The notes: a model not told the origin generated them from the letters alone. A stretch of DNA of 22,733 nt from JANNFX01 sp031380225 (GCA_031380225.1 JANNFX010000047.1:1-22733), one strand, 5' to 3'; positions 7,405-16,487 are shown, counted from the stretch's first letter. Program-made: numbers and translations.

Positions 7405-8637
7405 CTACCCCCGCGCCAGTGCGTAGTCGCGCAACACGCTGGCTTCGAGTTGCACCTCATCCAAGCGGTGTTTAAGGACATCGCCGATGCTGACGATTCC
7501 GGCTAAAGATCCATCTTTCAAAACTGGCAAATGGCGGATGCGCCGCTGAGACATGATGCGTGAAATGTTGGAAACCGTATCATCCGGTGAGCAGGTGATC
7601 ACTGCCTTGGTCATCAAATCGGTGACCAGCATGCCCGGCACCTTGGCCCCATGATCGGCGATGCCGCGGGCCACGTCGCGCTCAGAAATAATTCCCGCCA
7701 GCCGCCCAGCGCCGTCAACAACAACCATGGCACCGACGCCGTCAGACTTAAGGCGGCTCGATAACTCACGGACTGTCGTGGCGCTGTCGACGGTTTTGAC
7801 GGCTGAACCTTTGGCTTGCAGAATGGCCGATACTTTCATGGCGTGTAGTCCTTCCCAAGGTCCATGCGGATCGCGGTGTCCCGCGTGCAAGCGATGCAAA
7901 GCATTGATGAGTTCGGTGCGTTGTTCGGCAGTCAATGGATTGAGCCGCGCGGCGCCAGTCAAGTCGATGAGATCTGGCAAATCAGTCGCGACGAACACCG
8001 CGGATTCCAGTCCATCTTGGCTCGCCAATTTGCTCGGAATGATGAGCGCGCGCACGCCGGCTGCAGCAGCAGCATTCAAGCCCTCCGCGCTGCAATCAAT
8101 CGCGAGACATTCGCAAGGCTCCACTCCCAGCCTGTCAACGGCCTCGGAGTAAATTGCCGAAAGTGGCGTTTCCACCGAGGAGGCACTGGCGCCTGAAATG
8201 ATCTCAAACCGCTTCGGGCCATCTTCGCCGAGTGCTGCTACGGCGATGTGATGCGCATCCACACTCTTCAGCGGTGTGATCAAGGCTAAGCGTATGCCTT
8301 CGCCGCGCGCTGCCAGCGTCACATCGTTCAAGGCCGGGCGCGCATCAAGCAGCGTCTCTGCCAACAACGCGCTTAGGATGGATGCCTTGCGGCGCGCCAT
8401 GGCGGCGGCCAAGTGTTTGGCGTCATCGCCGCCACTCTTGTAGCCGAGTTTCGGCATGATCGAGGCGACGAGCGGTTGTGGCGCCGAGCCAACAAGCAAC
8501 GCTTCTGCATAGGCGGCGCGATCGCAAACCCAGCTGAATCCGGCGTCCGCCACAGCTTGGTTGAGCGCGCGGCGTTTCAGTTCGCTGGTTTCGACCAGTA
8601 CGCCATCGGCGCGGATGATGAGGGCTTTGAGTGTCAT
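7405..8637 (-). CDS. HAD-like (CbbY-type) domain fused to a CBS-pair protein; HAD catalytic residues lost
   Basis: Protein of 410 residues in one frame. Residues 1-205 align by eye with CbbY-like HAD phosphatases: LKALIIRADGVLVET, LALITPLKS, and DRLGVEPCECLAIDCSAEGLNAAAAAGV. However, the nucleophile position of DxDG is Arg (R9-A-D11). The Lys of motif III is not evident (SVETPLSAIY for the usual KKPAPDIY). Motif IV ED reads DC (181-182). The HAD part is therefore probably a non-enzymatic fold. Residues 267-410 form a complete stand-alone-type CBS pair (MKVSAILQAKG, GIISERDVARG, DLMTKAVIT, RIRHLPVLKDG, GIVSIGDVLKHRL), a nucleotide-sensing module. An in-frame TAG six codons upstream of the ATG rules out a longer start there. 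The role may be sensory or regulatory; linkage to the VIT gene is by position only. Confidence 0.85.
   Translation of the reverse strand: MTLKALIIRADGVLVETSELKRRALNQAVADAGFSWVCDRAAYAEALLVGSAPQPLVASIMPKLGYKSGGDDAKHLAAAMARRKASILSALLAETLLDARPALNDVTLAARGEGIRLALITPLKSVDAHHIAVAALGEDGPKRFEIISGASASSVETPLSAIYSEAVDRLGVEPCECLAIDCSAEGLNAAAAAGVRALIIPSKLASQDGLESAVFVATDLPDLIDLTGAARLNPLTAEQRTELINALHRLHAGHRDPHGPWEGLHAMKVSAILQAKGSAVKTVDSATTVRELSSRLKSDGVGAMVVVDGAGRLAGIISERDVARGIADHGAKVPGMLVTDLMTKAVITCSPDDTVSNISRIMSQRRIRHLPVLKDGSLAGIVSIGDVLKHRLDEVQLEASVLRDYALARG
7837..7853 (-). promoter_or_regulatory. Internal ribosome binding site and start for a stand-alone CBS protein
   Basis: Inside the fused gene an AAGGA (7849-7853) stands nine bases before an in-frame ATG (7839). 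Starting there gives a 144-residue protein (7405-7839) whose N-terminus MKVSAILQAKG is just what free CBS-pair proteins show. A second, shorter product is therefore plausible. This is inferred from sequence and has not been shown. Confidence 0.45.
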
Positions 8638-9003
8638 TTGCCACGACCGTGGCTAGGACGGAGGCCACGACGATGCCAATGTCGGGGGCCAATACCGCCG
8701 TGCATCTCGAGGATACCACCACAAATGCACCGGCGGACTAAGAGCAGAGACGGCGCAATTTCTTCCCGCACCATAGGACGGCAAGACCTTAAGGTAGCCA
8801 AAACGCGCTGCTCCTTGGCAAACGTTCGGCAAATGCCATTAGCGGCATCAGCAACCGCGAACCGCTATTAGCAATCTGAATCGCCGAGCCCTGTCCGTGT
8901 GATGGAATTGGTGCCTCGTCCAACCCGTCAGAGACAGTCGCCATAGTGTCGCTGACAGATCCCACACTTTGCTACGGTGTAGAAACTCTGCGAAAAACCG
9001 TGG
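8638..9003. other. Intergenic region between HAD-CBS and carbamoyltransferase genes
   Basis: This 366-bp stretch should hold the HAD-CBS promoter. A palindrome GCCACG-AC-CGTGGC (8640-8653) sits directly in front of the HAD-CBS start codon. A hairpin at 8927-8956 (GTCAG-a-GACA with TGTC-g-CTGAC) lies after the carbamoyltransferase stop but has no U-tract. A 22-codon ORF on the plus strand (8673-8741) has GGAGG nine to ten bases upstream (8660-8664), but nothing else supports it. No larger gene is seen on either strand. Confidence 0.45.
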
Positions 9004-10761
9004 TTATTGGGCCTTTTTAGCAAACGCGTCGACGGCGCGGCGGATGGCAGCGGGGTTGCGATCAGTGGTATAAAAATCGCCGAGCACCAACACGTCCATG
9101 TCGGTTCTGAGGTAGCAGGAAATCGCTTCGGCGGGCGCATTGACGACCGGCTCTTGCCGATTGAACGAGGTATTCAAGATCACGGGGATGCCGGTGATCT
9201 TGGCATACTCTTCAATGACGCCGTAGTAGCGCGCGTTCTGCGAACGATCGATGGTTTGGATGCGGCCAGTGCCGTCAACGTGAGCAGCAGCAGGAATAGC
9301 GGCAAGCTTATCGGGGCGGATGCGCGGCGCCATGGTCATGAACGGATCAGGCTGCTCGAACTCGAAATACTCCTCCATGCGATCGAATAGGACGACTGGC
9401 GCAAATGGCCGGAAGGCTTCGCGATGCTTAATGCGAGCATTGATCAAATCCTTCATCTTGTTCGAACGCGCGTCAGACAGGATAGAACGGTTGCCCAGCG
9501 CACGCGGACCCATTTCGGCGCGGCCCTGGAACCAACCGACAATTTTCTGATCAGCAAGATTTTGCGCGGCCCGCTTGAGCAGCGGTTGCAAGTCCATGCG
9601 TTCGTAGGTGAGGCCCGCTTCATCGAGCGCCGCCGTAATTTCAGCGCCGGTGTAGTCCTTACCGTAGAAGGCGTGGTTCAACACAAACTCGCGCTTATTT
9701 CCGAGCGTGACGTGATGATGATAGAGCGCGCTGCCAAGTGGAGCGCCGGTGTCGGACGCGCACGGCGGCACCCAGACATTTTCATAGTCAGTTTCGCGCA
9801 ACACGCGGGCATTGGCGACGCAATTCAGCGCAACGCCGCCGGTTATGACAAGGTTCTTTGACTTATGAGTTTTCTGCAATTGCCGCGTGACGTGCAAGAT
9901 CACATCTTCGACAGCATGCTGCAGCGCATAGGCGATGTCCATATGATGCTGTGTCAGCGCCTCGCCCTTTTTGCGGGCGGGACCGAATACTTCATAGAAT
10001 TTGCGCGTAAACGGCTTGTTGAAGCCGTGGGTCTGATAACTGGTATAATCGCGATTGATCGTGAACCGGCCTTCGGGCAGGTGCTTTATAATATCTTTGA
10101 ATTGCGTTGTGTAGGCCGGTGTGCCCATGGCCGCGAGCGCCATCACGGTGCCCTCTTCAAACACCTTGAAGCCGATGTGCTCGGTGACCAAAGAATACAG
10201 CATGCCGATGCTGTCGAAGAAGCCATCAGCGAAGGTGCGCGTCAGAGTATTACCGCGGCCATAGTGCGCGCTGGTTGCCGTCTCGTCGCCATAGCCGTCC
10301 ATCACCAGCACGGTCGCTTCTTCAAATGGCGACACGAAGAACACCGAAGCGTGGCTCTCGTGATGGCCGACTTCAACGATCGGCGGCAGCTTGGCTTTCC
10401 AGCCGAACTGCTTCTTGAGGCCAATCTTCAATCGCATCGGCAAATTGACGATGGCCGAGGCCTGGGTTTTGTGCGCTGAGGGCCACAGCAAATTGAGGCT
10501 CGCTGGCAGTTCGCCCAGTACCGCGCCGAAGAGCGTCGGCCGAAGCCGCGCCATATCCCACGGCGTCGTAATCACATCGACGTCTTCAAAGCGATAGGGA
10601 CCGCCCGGTCCAAACGCAGCATCGAGACACTGCTCCGGAAACAGCAGGGTGTGCTTTTCGCGGTTGAAACGCTCTTCTTCGTAGATGAATTCCGGATGCC
10701 CGTTTTTGAGCAGCGCTAAGCCGGTGTCATGACTTTTGGTGACAATACCTAGAATGTTCAC
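9004..10761 (-). CDS. Carbamoyltransferase of the NodU/CmcH family
   Basis: Enzyme that transfers a carbamoyl group from carbamoyl phosphate, via carbamoyl-AMP, to a hydroxyl of a sugar or other small molecule. With the GTG at 10761 it has 585 residues. It begins VNILGIVTKSHDTGLALL, like the usual family start, and AGGA stands eight bases upstream. The longer TTG start at 10779 has less support. N-terminal Kae1-like domain motifs are GHHESHA (metal site, about 132-138), VMDGYGDET (about 153-161), HIGF, and ITGGVALNC (about 306-314). The C-terminal domain has FQGRAEMGPRALGNRSIL (about 411-428), EAFRPFAPVVL and LNTSFN (529-534). The domains look complete. No polysaccharide, nodulation or antibiotic genes lie nearby, so the acceptor is unknown. 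It follows the DUF1285 gene on the same strand. Confidence 0.92.
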   Translation of the reverse strand: MNILGIVTKSHDTGLALLKNGHPEFIYEEERFNREKHTLLFPEQCLDAAFGPGGPYRFEDVDVITTPWDMARLRPTLFGAVLGELPASLNLLWPSAHKTQASAIVNLPMRLKIGLKKQFGWKAKLPPIVEVGHHESHASVFFVSPFEEATVLVMDGYGDETATSAHYGRGNTLTRTFADGFFDSIGMLYSLVTEHIGFKVFEEGTVMALAAMGTPAYTTQFKDIIKHLPEGRFTINRDYTSYQTHGFNKPFTRKFYEVFGPARKKGEALTQHHMDIAYALQHAVEDVILHVTRQLQKTHKSKNLVITGGVALNCVANARVLRETDYENVWVPPCASDTGAPLGSALYHHHVTLGNKREFVLNHAFYGKDYTGAEITAALDEAGLTYERMDLQPLLKRAAQNLADQKIVGWFQGRAEMGPRALGNRSILSDARSNKMKDLINARIKHREAFRPFAPVVLFDRMEEYFEFEQPDPFMTMAPRIRPDKLAAIPAAAHVDGTGRIQTIDRSQNARYYGVIEEYAKITGIPVILNTSFNRQEPVVNAPAEAISCYLRTDMDVLVLGDFYTTDRNPAAIRRAVDAFAKKAQ

Positions 10762-10791
10762 GGGCGGCGTCCTGGTCAAAAAATAGAATTG

Positions 10792-10855
10792 AAAGTGTTG
10801 AGCGTCCCGCCACTTAGGCCATTCGCCGCCGCACCATCAAAGCCGCAAAGTGTTG
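10792..10855. repeat. Pair of 9-bp direct repeats upstream of the carbamoyltransferase gene
   Basis: AAAGTGTTG occurs at 10792-10800 and again at 10847-10855, 55 bp apart centre to centre, which is about five helical turns. Both copies lie in the 109-bp gap between the DUF1285 stop and the carbamoyltransferase start. They could be operator half-sites for a looping regulator; chance is also possible. Confidence 0.25.
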
Positions 10856-10870
10856 CAGGGTCGGCTGTGA

Positions 10871-11455
10871 TCAATCCAAATGGTTAAGTTTCGAGGTGAA
10901 ATCGAAGAATTCACCAGAACTCCAAATGCCCACAGTGTCTGAAGTGTTTGCAGCGGGCACCAGAAGCTCCATCAAATCGTAATACACCGCCCGCGTGACC
11001 AGCGCCTCGAGCCGGCCGCGGACTAACACGTACGGCTTCAGGCCGCCAGAGCCGGGCTCTGCTGCAAACCGGATCGGATGATCCCGGCCAGCCGTGACGA
11101 CATCATCGACATTAGTGCGAAACGTGAGTTGCTGATCGGACCCATGCCCGGCGATCTGCATTTCGACGGCCAGGAATGGCGCATCCTCGACCGCCACGTC
11201 GACTTTCTCGACCGGCGTCACCAAATAGTGCCGGCCATCGGCATCACGGCGCAGCACACTGGCGAACAATTTGACCAGCGGCATCCGTCCAATCGGGCTG
11301 TTTTGATAAATCCAGGTGCCATCACGGCGGATCTGCAGCCCGATATCGCCGCAATAAGCCGGGTTCCAGCTGTCGACCGGCGGTAACGGCTTGCCGGATA
11401 CGCTGGCTTGCAGCGCCTCCAGTCCGCCGGGATTAGGGCGTTTGCCTTGATTCAT
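10871..11455 (-). CDS. DUF1285 family protein
   Basis: Protein of 194 residues from the ATG at 11455; an upstream TTG at 11479 would add eight. The central block WNPAYCGDIGLQIRRDGTWIYQNSPIGRMPLVKLFASVLRRD and YLVTPVEKVDVAVEDAPFLAVEM are the DUF1285 hallmarks. There is no signal peptide or membrane segment, so it is probably cytosolic. The function is unknown. It stands divergent from the MoxR operon, an arrangement I recall as common in Hyphomicrobiales, which suggests shared control. The ribosome binding site is weak at either start. Confidence 0.88.
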   Translation of the reverse strand: MNQGKRPNPGGLEALQASVSGKPLPPVDSWNPAYCGDIGLQIRRDGTWIYQNSPIGRMPLVKLFASVLRRDADGRHYLVTPVEKVDVAVEDAPFLAVEMQIAGHGSDQQLTFRTNVDDVVTAGRDHPIRFAAEPGSGGLKPYVLVRGRLEALVTRAVYYDLMELLVPAANTSDTVGIWSSGEFFDFTSKLNHLD

Positions 11456-11613
11456 CGTCAAACTTTGCCGGGCATCCAAACAACCGTCCAGAACAAAACG
11501 CGTTACGCAGGATTAACTTGACCCATGCGGCGTGAAAACGGTCTGATCCGGGTTCATAGGGATGTGCTAGAGAAAGTTATCCCCGCGGCAGCCAACCGGA
11601 TTAAGCTTGCTTC

Positions 11614-12612
11614 ATGAGCACTCTGACACAAACTGACGCCTCGATTGTCCCTCGCCTGGAAGCTGCCGCCGAGCGCGTCCAAGCCGCCCATAAGGCCGCC
11701 GCCAGCGTCATCTTCGGACAAGACGTGGTCATCGAGCGGACATTAATCACGATCCTATCCGGCGGCCACGCGCTGCTGATCGGCGTGCCAGGGCTGGCCA
11801 AAACGCTGCTGGTCGAAACCCTCGGCCGTGTGCTGGGGCTCGACGCGACCCGCATTCTGTTTACGCCAGACTTGATGCCTTCCGATATAATCGGCTCGGA
11901 AGTGCTCGAAGAGAGCGCCCAGAAAACCCGCGCCTTCCGGTTCATCAAGGGGCCAATCTTCACGCAGCTGTTGATGGCCGACGAAATCAACCGCGCCTCG
12001 CCAAAGACCCAGTCTGCCCTACTGCAAGCGATGCAGGAACACCACGTCACGGTTGCCGGTCTGCGCCATGATATCCCGGCCCCCTTCCACGTACTCGCGA
12101 CCCAGAACCCGTTGGAGCAGGAAGGCACGTATCCGTTGCCCGAAGCGCAGCTCGACCGGTTCTTACTGCAGATCGACGTCACATATCCGGATCTGGCAGC
12201 CGAACGCCGGATGCTCTATTCAACAACCGGAACCGAAGAGCGCAAACTCGAAGCCGTTCTGTCGGCTCCCGAATTGATCGCCATGCAGCGTTTGGTGCGT
12301 CAGATCCCAGTTCCTGACAAGGTCGTCGAAGCCATTCTGAAGCTTGTGCGTTCGGCACGCCCAGGTACCGGTCTCAATGCCGAGACCGATAAATACATCG
12401 CGTGGGGTCCAGGACCACGTGCCAGCCAAGCTTTGATGTTGGCTGTGCGCGCGAAAGCTTTGATCGATGGCCGCTTGGCGCCATCCATCGACGATGTGCT
12501 GACGCTTGCCGAACCAATCCTGAAGCACCGCATGGCGCTGTCGTTCGCGGCCCGCGCCGAAGGCCGCGATCTGGCGTCCCTCATCGCCGGGCTAGCCGCG
12601 GCGGCGGAGTAA
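11614..12612 (+). CDS. MoxR-family AAA+ ATPase
   Basis: AAA+ ATPase of 332 residues, usual size for the family. It has Walker A GVPGLAKT (57-64), Walker B LLMADEIN (119-126), sensor-1 LATQNP (161-166), and arginine-finger region LPEAQLDRF. MoxR proteins are chaperone-like and act with vWA-domain partners, often to mature enzymes or envelope complexes. Here the partners are likely the three vWA-type proteins that follow. It is the first gene of a four-gene operon, with seven bases to the DUF58 start. The 5' region to the divergent DUF1285 gene is 158 bp (11456-11613) and must hold the promoter. No strong ribosome binding site is seen before this ATG. Confidence 0.95.
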   Translation: MSTLTQTDASIVPRLEAAAERVQAAHKAAASVIFGQDVVIERTLITILSGGHALLIGVPGLAKTLLVETLGRVLGLDATRILFTPDLMPSDIIGSEVLEESAQKTRAFRFIKGPIFTQLLMADEINRASPKTQSALLQAMQEHHVTVAGLRHDIPAPFHVLATQNPLEQEGTYPLPEAQLDRFLLQIDVTYPDLAAERRMLYSTTGTEERKLEAVLSAPELIAMQRLVRQIPVPDKVVEAILKLVRSARPGTGLNAETDKYIAWGPGPRASQALMLAVRAKALIDGRLAPSIDDVLTLAEPILKHRMALSFAARAEGRDLASLIAGLAAAAE

Positions 12613-12619
12613 GAGCGAA

Positions 12620-13594
12620 ATGGCCACGCCAGCAGGCGGCATCTTGCCTGAACAAGGCAAAACAGGAATGTTTGGCACGCCGTCACTGGAACGCGATGCG
12701 CACCAACTTGCCGACCGCCTGCCTGATCTGTTGCTCGATGCTGACCGCATCGCCTCAACCGTGGCGCATGGCATCCATGGCCGCCGCCGCTCAGGTCCGG
12801 GTGAAACGTTCTGGCAATTCCGCCTCTACGGACCACTTGACGCCGCGACCTTGATCGACTGGCGCCGTTCTGCGAGCTCAGATCAACTTTATGTCCGCGA
12901 ACGCGAGTGGGAAGCCGCCCACACCATGTGGCTGTGGCCGGATTTATCGCCGTCGATGAACTTCAAAAGCCATCTGAGCCAAGTGACAAAGCGTGACCGG
13001 GCCATCGTTTTGATGTTGGCTGCAGCTGAACTTTTGGTGCGCAGCGGCGAACGCGTTGGCCTACTAGGCGTCACCCAGCCAATGGCCAACCGCCGGGCAG
13101 CTGCGAAGCTCGCCGAGCAAATGGCGATCAACTCTGATGCGCCGTCGCTCAGAGAGAGCCTGCCGCCAAGCCTGCAGTTGCAACGCTTTTCAAGTACGAT
13201 TTTGTTCAGCGATTTTCTGGATCCGATCGAGACCATCAAAGCCCGCCTCGAAGCGCTGGCGAGCAACGGTGTGGGCGGGCATATCGTTCAAATTCTGGAC
13301 CCCGCCGAAGAAACGCTGCCCTACAGTGGCCGCACGGAATTCACTGGCATGGAAGGCCCTGAACGCTGGCTCGCCGACCGGGCGGAAACACTGCGCGACA
13401 GCTATCAACGGCGCCTAAAAGCGCATCGTGACGAGTTGTTCTCATTCGCTACGCGGCTCGGTTGGACTATGCTGGTCCACCATACCGATCACCCCGCCAC
13501 AGAACTGCTGCTAACGCTGATGATGCATCTCGAAGGCAAAGACGGCGGCCATAAGTGGACCGGCACCAACGTTGCCGGTGAGGTGCCAGCATGA
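12620..13594 (+). CDS. DUF58 domain protein (vWA-type MoxR partner)
   Basis: Protein of 324 residues. The DUF58 signature is visible: RRSGPGETFWQFRLYGPLDAATLIDWRRSASSDQLYVREREWEAA (about 56-100). It is followed by a vWA MIDAS-like motif DLSPS (D108, S110, S112), so divalent-metal binding is plausible. There is no signal peptide or obvious membrane helix, so the protein is probably cytosolic or membrane-associated. GGAG lies about ten bases before the ATG, inside the end of the MoxR gene. Its stop codon overlaps the next start (ATGA), indicating translational coupling. Confidence 0.93.
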   Translation: MATPAGGILPEQGKTGMFGTPSLERDAHQLADRLPDLLLDADRIASTVAHGIHGRRRSGPGETFWQFRLYGPLDAATLIDWRRSASSDQLYVREREWEAAHTMWLWPDLSPSMNFKSHLSQVTKRDRAIVLMLAAAELLVRSGERVGLLGVTQPMANRRAAAKLAEQMAINSDAPSLRESLPPSLQLQRFSSTILFSDFLDPIETIKARLEALASNGVGGHIVQILDPAEETLPYSGRTEFTGMEGPERWLADRAETLRDSYQRRLKAHRDELFSFATRLGWTMLVHHTDHPATELLLTLMMHLEGKDGGHKWTGTNVAGEVPA

Positions 13595-16479
13595 GTTTTG
13601 GCGCGCTTGCTTTCTTGAATCCGTGGCTGCTCGGCGCCTTGGCAACGCTGCCGCTGATTTATTGGCTTTTGCGCACCGTGCCGCCACGGCCGCGCCAAAT
13701 CGCCTTCCCGGCGACCCGCATTTTGGTCGGCATCGAAAACAAAGAAAAGACACCTTCGACAACGCCGTGGTGGCTGTTGTTGATCCGATTATTAGCCGCC
13801 GCATTGGTGATCGGCGCGCTTGCTGAACCCGTGCTCAATCCATCGAAGGACACGCGTCTGGCGGGCGATGGTCCACTGGTCCTGGTGATCGATAACGGCT
13901 GGGCGGCGGCGCCACGCTGGAAACAGCGCCAGGATCAGATCGCGCAAGTGATCAACGAAGCCGAACAGCAAAACCGGCCATTGATCGTCGTGCCAACCGC
14001 CAAAAGTGCCAAAACCTTCACACCGAAACTCGAAGCGCCGGCCGACGCCCGCAGCACCGCGCAAGCACTGCAGCCGCAGCCATTTGCATCCGATCGGGCC
14101 GCGGCATTGACCGCACTGAAAACGACGCTGGATGCCGCTAAAAAATCCGGAGTGGGCACGGTTTGGTTGACGGACAGCGTCGATTACGGTGCTGGTGACG
14201 CCAACTTCGCGGCTGACCTTAAGGCGCTGAGCGATGGCGGCTCGTTCGTGACCGTGTCCGATAGCGCCGGTCACGAAACGCTGGGACTGAAGGCTGGCGT
14301 CGGCAAAAATGGCAAACTGATCGCCAGTATTCTCAGGGCCGATGGGCCTCAGCACTCCGGCTTCGTGCATGCATTCTCGGCCAAAGGTCAGAGGCTTGGC
14401 GAAGCACCGTTCAATCTCGCAGCTGGCACGACTGAAACCGGGATCACATTCGAATTGCCGCTTGAGCTTCGCAACCAAGTTACGCGGCTTGAGATCGCCG
14501 GGCAGGGTTCCGCTGGTGGCATTAACCTGCTCGATGGCCGCTCACAATGGCAGCGCGTTGGACTGATGTCGGGTGAAAGCCAGGAAAAATCGCAGCCGCT
14601 CTTGGCGCCACTCTACTTTCTGCAAAAGGCCGTGCAGCCGTTTGCAGAAATTGTGCATCCCAAGGATCAGAATTTGATTCAGGGTGTCGATACCCTCCTG
14701 GCAGAAAAGGTCAGCGTTGCGATGCTGGCCGATATCGGCACTCTCGCCGGTGAGGTGCAAACTAAGCTTGAGGCTTGGGTCAAGAAGGGCGGCATTTTGG
14801 TCCGCTTTGGCGGGTCGCGGCTTGAAAAAGGCGGCGATGATTTGCTGCCGGTTGCGTTGCGCGCCGGTGGACGCAGTCTGGGTGGCGCCTTGTCATGGTC
14901 AACCCCACAGCCACTCAATGCGTTCGACGATGCGAGCCCATTCGCTGGCCTCGAAATTCCGGCTGAAGTGACAATCAATCGCCAAGTCTTGGCCGACCCG
15001 TCGCGCCTGACACCTGAAGTGGCGGTCTGGGCGCGCCTGAAAGATGGCACACCTCTTGTGACTGCGAAAAAACTTGGTGACGGTACGCTCGTGTTGTTCC
15101 ACATCACGGCCAACACCGATTGGTCGAACCTGCCGATCTCGGGTTTGTTCGTCGAAATGCTGAAGCGCATCACGACACTTGGAACTTTGAGTGGCTCGTC
15201 AAGTGACGGCGCAACGGCGGCCGATGGCACCTCGGCGCCGGAAGCGCCTCAAACGTTGATCCCGATCCGCACGCTTGACGGATTTGGTACCTTGAAGCCG
15301 CCGCCGCCAACCGCGCAGCCGCTGACTGCCGCCCAGATCAACACGATACAGGCGAGCTTCGATCATCCGCCCGGCTATTATGGTGCGGCCGGCCAACCAC
15401 GCTCCGTCAATGTCATGGGTGAGAAATCGAAGATGGCGCCATTACCGGCTCTGCCGTCCGGCACACAGAGCCGCGTCTATGAAGCGGAAACCGCAAAACC
15501 GCTGAAGCCATGGTTGCTTGCTGCCGCGCTGGCCTTGCTGTTCGTCGACATTGTTGCCGTCATCTTGCTACAAACCGGATTGGCGTGGGCGCGCCCGGCC
15601 GCGCGTGTAGCGGCTGTTGTTCTGTTAGCAACAACGGTGTTCGCAGCCGCAGCGCCTCACCACGCCTTCGCTCAAAACAAAACCACTGAAACCAAGCCGC
15701 CATCAGAGAAATCTGCGCCAATACCGGGGTACGCACAGGGAGCGACCGACAGTGTCACCCTGGCCTATGTGCTGACCGGAGACAGTGACATCAACAATGT
15801 CGCCCGCTTGGGGCTATCCGGCCTCAGCCGCGTGCTCCAAGTCCGGACAGCCGTTGAACCGGGTGATCCCGTAGGTGTCGACATCATCAACGACGAAATC
15901 GCATTCTTCCCCGTGCTCTATTGGCCGGTCGAAAAGAATCCGCAGTCGCTGCCCGAAGCGACACTCGCGAAAATCGACACCTATATGAAGCAAGGTGGCT
16001 TGATTATTTTCGATACCCGCGACTATTCAAGTGGCCTGCCGACCGGGATGGCGTTGGCTGGAGAAACGGGACCGGCCCTGCAAAAGCTGCTCGGCCGGCT
16101 TGACTTGCCGCGTCTTGAGCCGGTTCCCGAAGGTCACGTGCTGACCAAGTCGTTTTATCTCTTGAAGTCATTCCCTGGCCGCTGGGATGGCGGGCAGATG
16201 TGGGTCGAAGCACAATCAGCTTCCGACGAAGTGGACGGCGGCCGCAAAGCGCGGCGCGCTGATGGCGTCACCTCGCTGATCGTCACCTCAAATGATTTCG
16301 CTTCGGCATGGGCACTCGATCAGCGCGGAAAGCCACTTTTCCCGGTTGTGCCCGGAGGTGAGCGCCAACGCGAAATGTCACTGCGCTCAGGCATCAACAT
16401 CGTCATGCATGCGCTGACTGGCAACTACAAAGCCGATCAGGTTCATGTCCCTGCCCTTCTCGAACGGCTCGGGCACTAG
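13591..16479 (+). CDS. BatA-like/DUF4159 membrane protein
   Basis: Large membrane protein of 962 residues. The N-terminus (FLNPWLLGALATLPLIYWLL, then TPWWLLLIRLLAAALVIGAL, about 7-28 and 59-78) is the BatA/aerotolerance-type double helix. The vWA-like region after it reads VLVIDNGWA (about 97-105), where DxSxS is expected, so its metal site looks lost. Two more helices lie at about 638-690. Then comes a linker and the DUF4159 domain (about 719-962, starting DSVTLAYVLTGDSDINN, with GGLIIFDTRDY). The DUF4159 part is probably periplasmic. It overlaps the DUF58 stop by four bases, with GAGG as ribosome binding site. The function is unknown beyond the Bat-like module. Confidence 0.9.
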   Translation: MSFGALAFLNPWLLGALATLPLIYWLLRTVPPRPRQIAFPATRILVGIENKEKTPSTTPWWLLLIRLLAAALVIGALAEPVLNPSKDTRLAGDGPLVLVIDNGWAAAPRWKQRQDQIAQVINEAEQQNRPLIVVPTAKSAKTFTPKLEAPADARSTAQALQPQPFASDRAAALTALKTTLDAAKKSGVGTVWLTDSVDYGAGDANFAADLKALSDGGSFVTVSDSAGHETLGLKAGVGKNGKLIASILRADGPQHSGFVHAFSAKGQRLGEAPFNLAAGTTETGITFELPLELRNQVTRLEIAGQGSAGGINLLDGRSQWQRVGLMSGESQEKSQPLLAPLYFLQKAVQPFAEIVHPKDQNLIQGVDTLLAEKVSVAMLADIGTLAGEVQTKLEAWVKKGGILVRFGGSRLEKGGDDLLPVALRAGGRSLGGALSWSTPQPLNAFDDASPFAGLEIPAEVTINRQVLADPSRLTPEVAVWARLKDGTPLVTAKKLGDGTLVLFHITANTDWSNLPISGLFVEMLKRITTLGTLSGSSSDGATAADGTSAPEAPQTLIPIRTLDGFGTLKPPPPTAQPLTAAQINTIQASFDHPPGYYGAAGQPRSVNVMGEKSKMAPLPALPSGTQSRVYEAETAKPLKPWLLAAALALLFVDIVAVILLQTGLAWARPAARVAAVVLLATTVFAAAAPHHAFAQNKTTETKPPSEKSAPIPGYAQGATDSVTLAYVLTGDSDINNVARLGLSGLSRVLQVRTAVEPGDPVGVDIINDEIAFFPVLYWPVEKNPQSLPEATLAKIDTYMKQGGLIIFDTRDYSSGLPTGMALAGETGPALQKLLGRLDLPRLEPVPEGHVLTKSFYLLKSFPGRWDGGQMWVEAQSASDEVDGGRKARRADGVTSLIVTSNDFASAWALDQRGKPLFPVVPGGERQREMSLRSGINIVMHALTGNYKADQVHVPALLERLGH

Positions 16480-16487
16480 GAGAGCGC

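Noticed and set aside
8777..8803. Stretch resembling 23S rRNA (ACCTTAAGGTAGCCAAA), close to the I-CeuI site
   Set aside because: Only a short core matches, with a substitution in GCGAA, and the flanks show no rRNA similarity. Taken as chance.
9865..10479. 204-codon ORF on the plus strand
   Set aside because: Fully antisense to the carbamoyltransferase motifs; shadow.
13792..14478. 228-codon ORF on the minus strand
   Set aside because: Antisense to the DUF4159 gene, with no domain signature; shadow.
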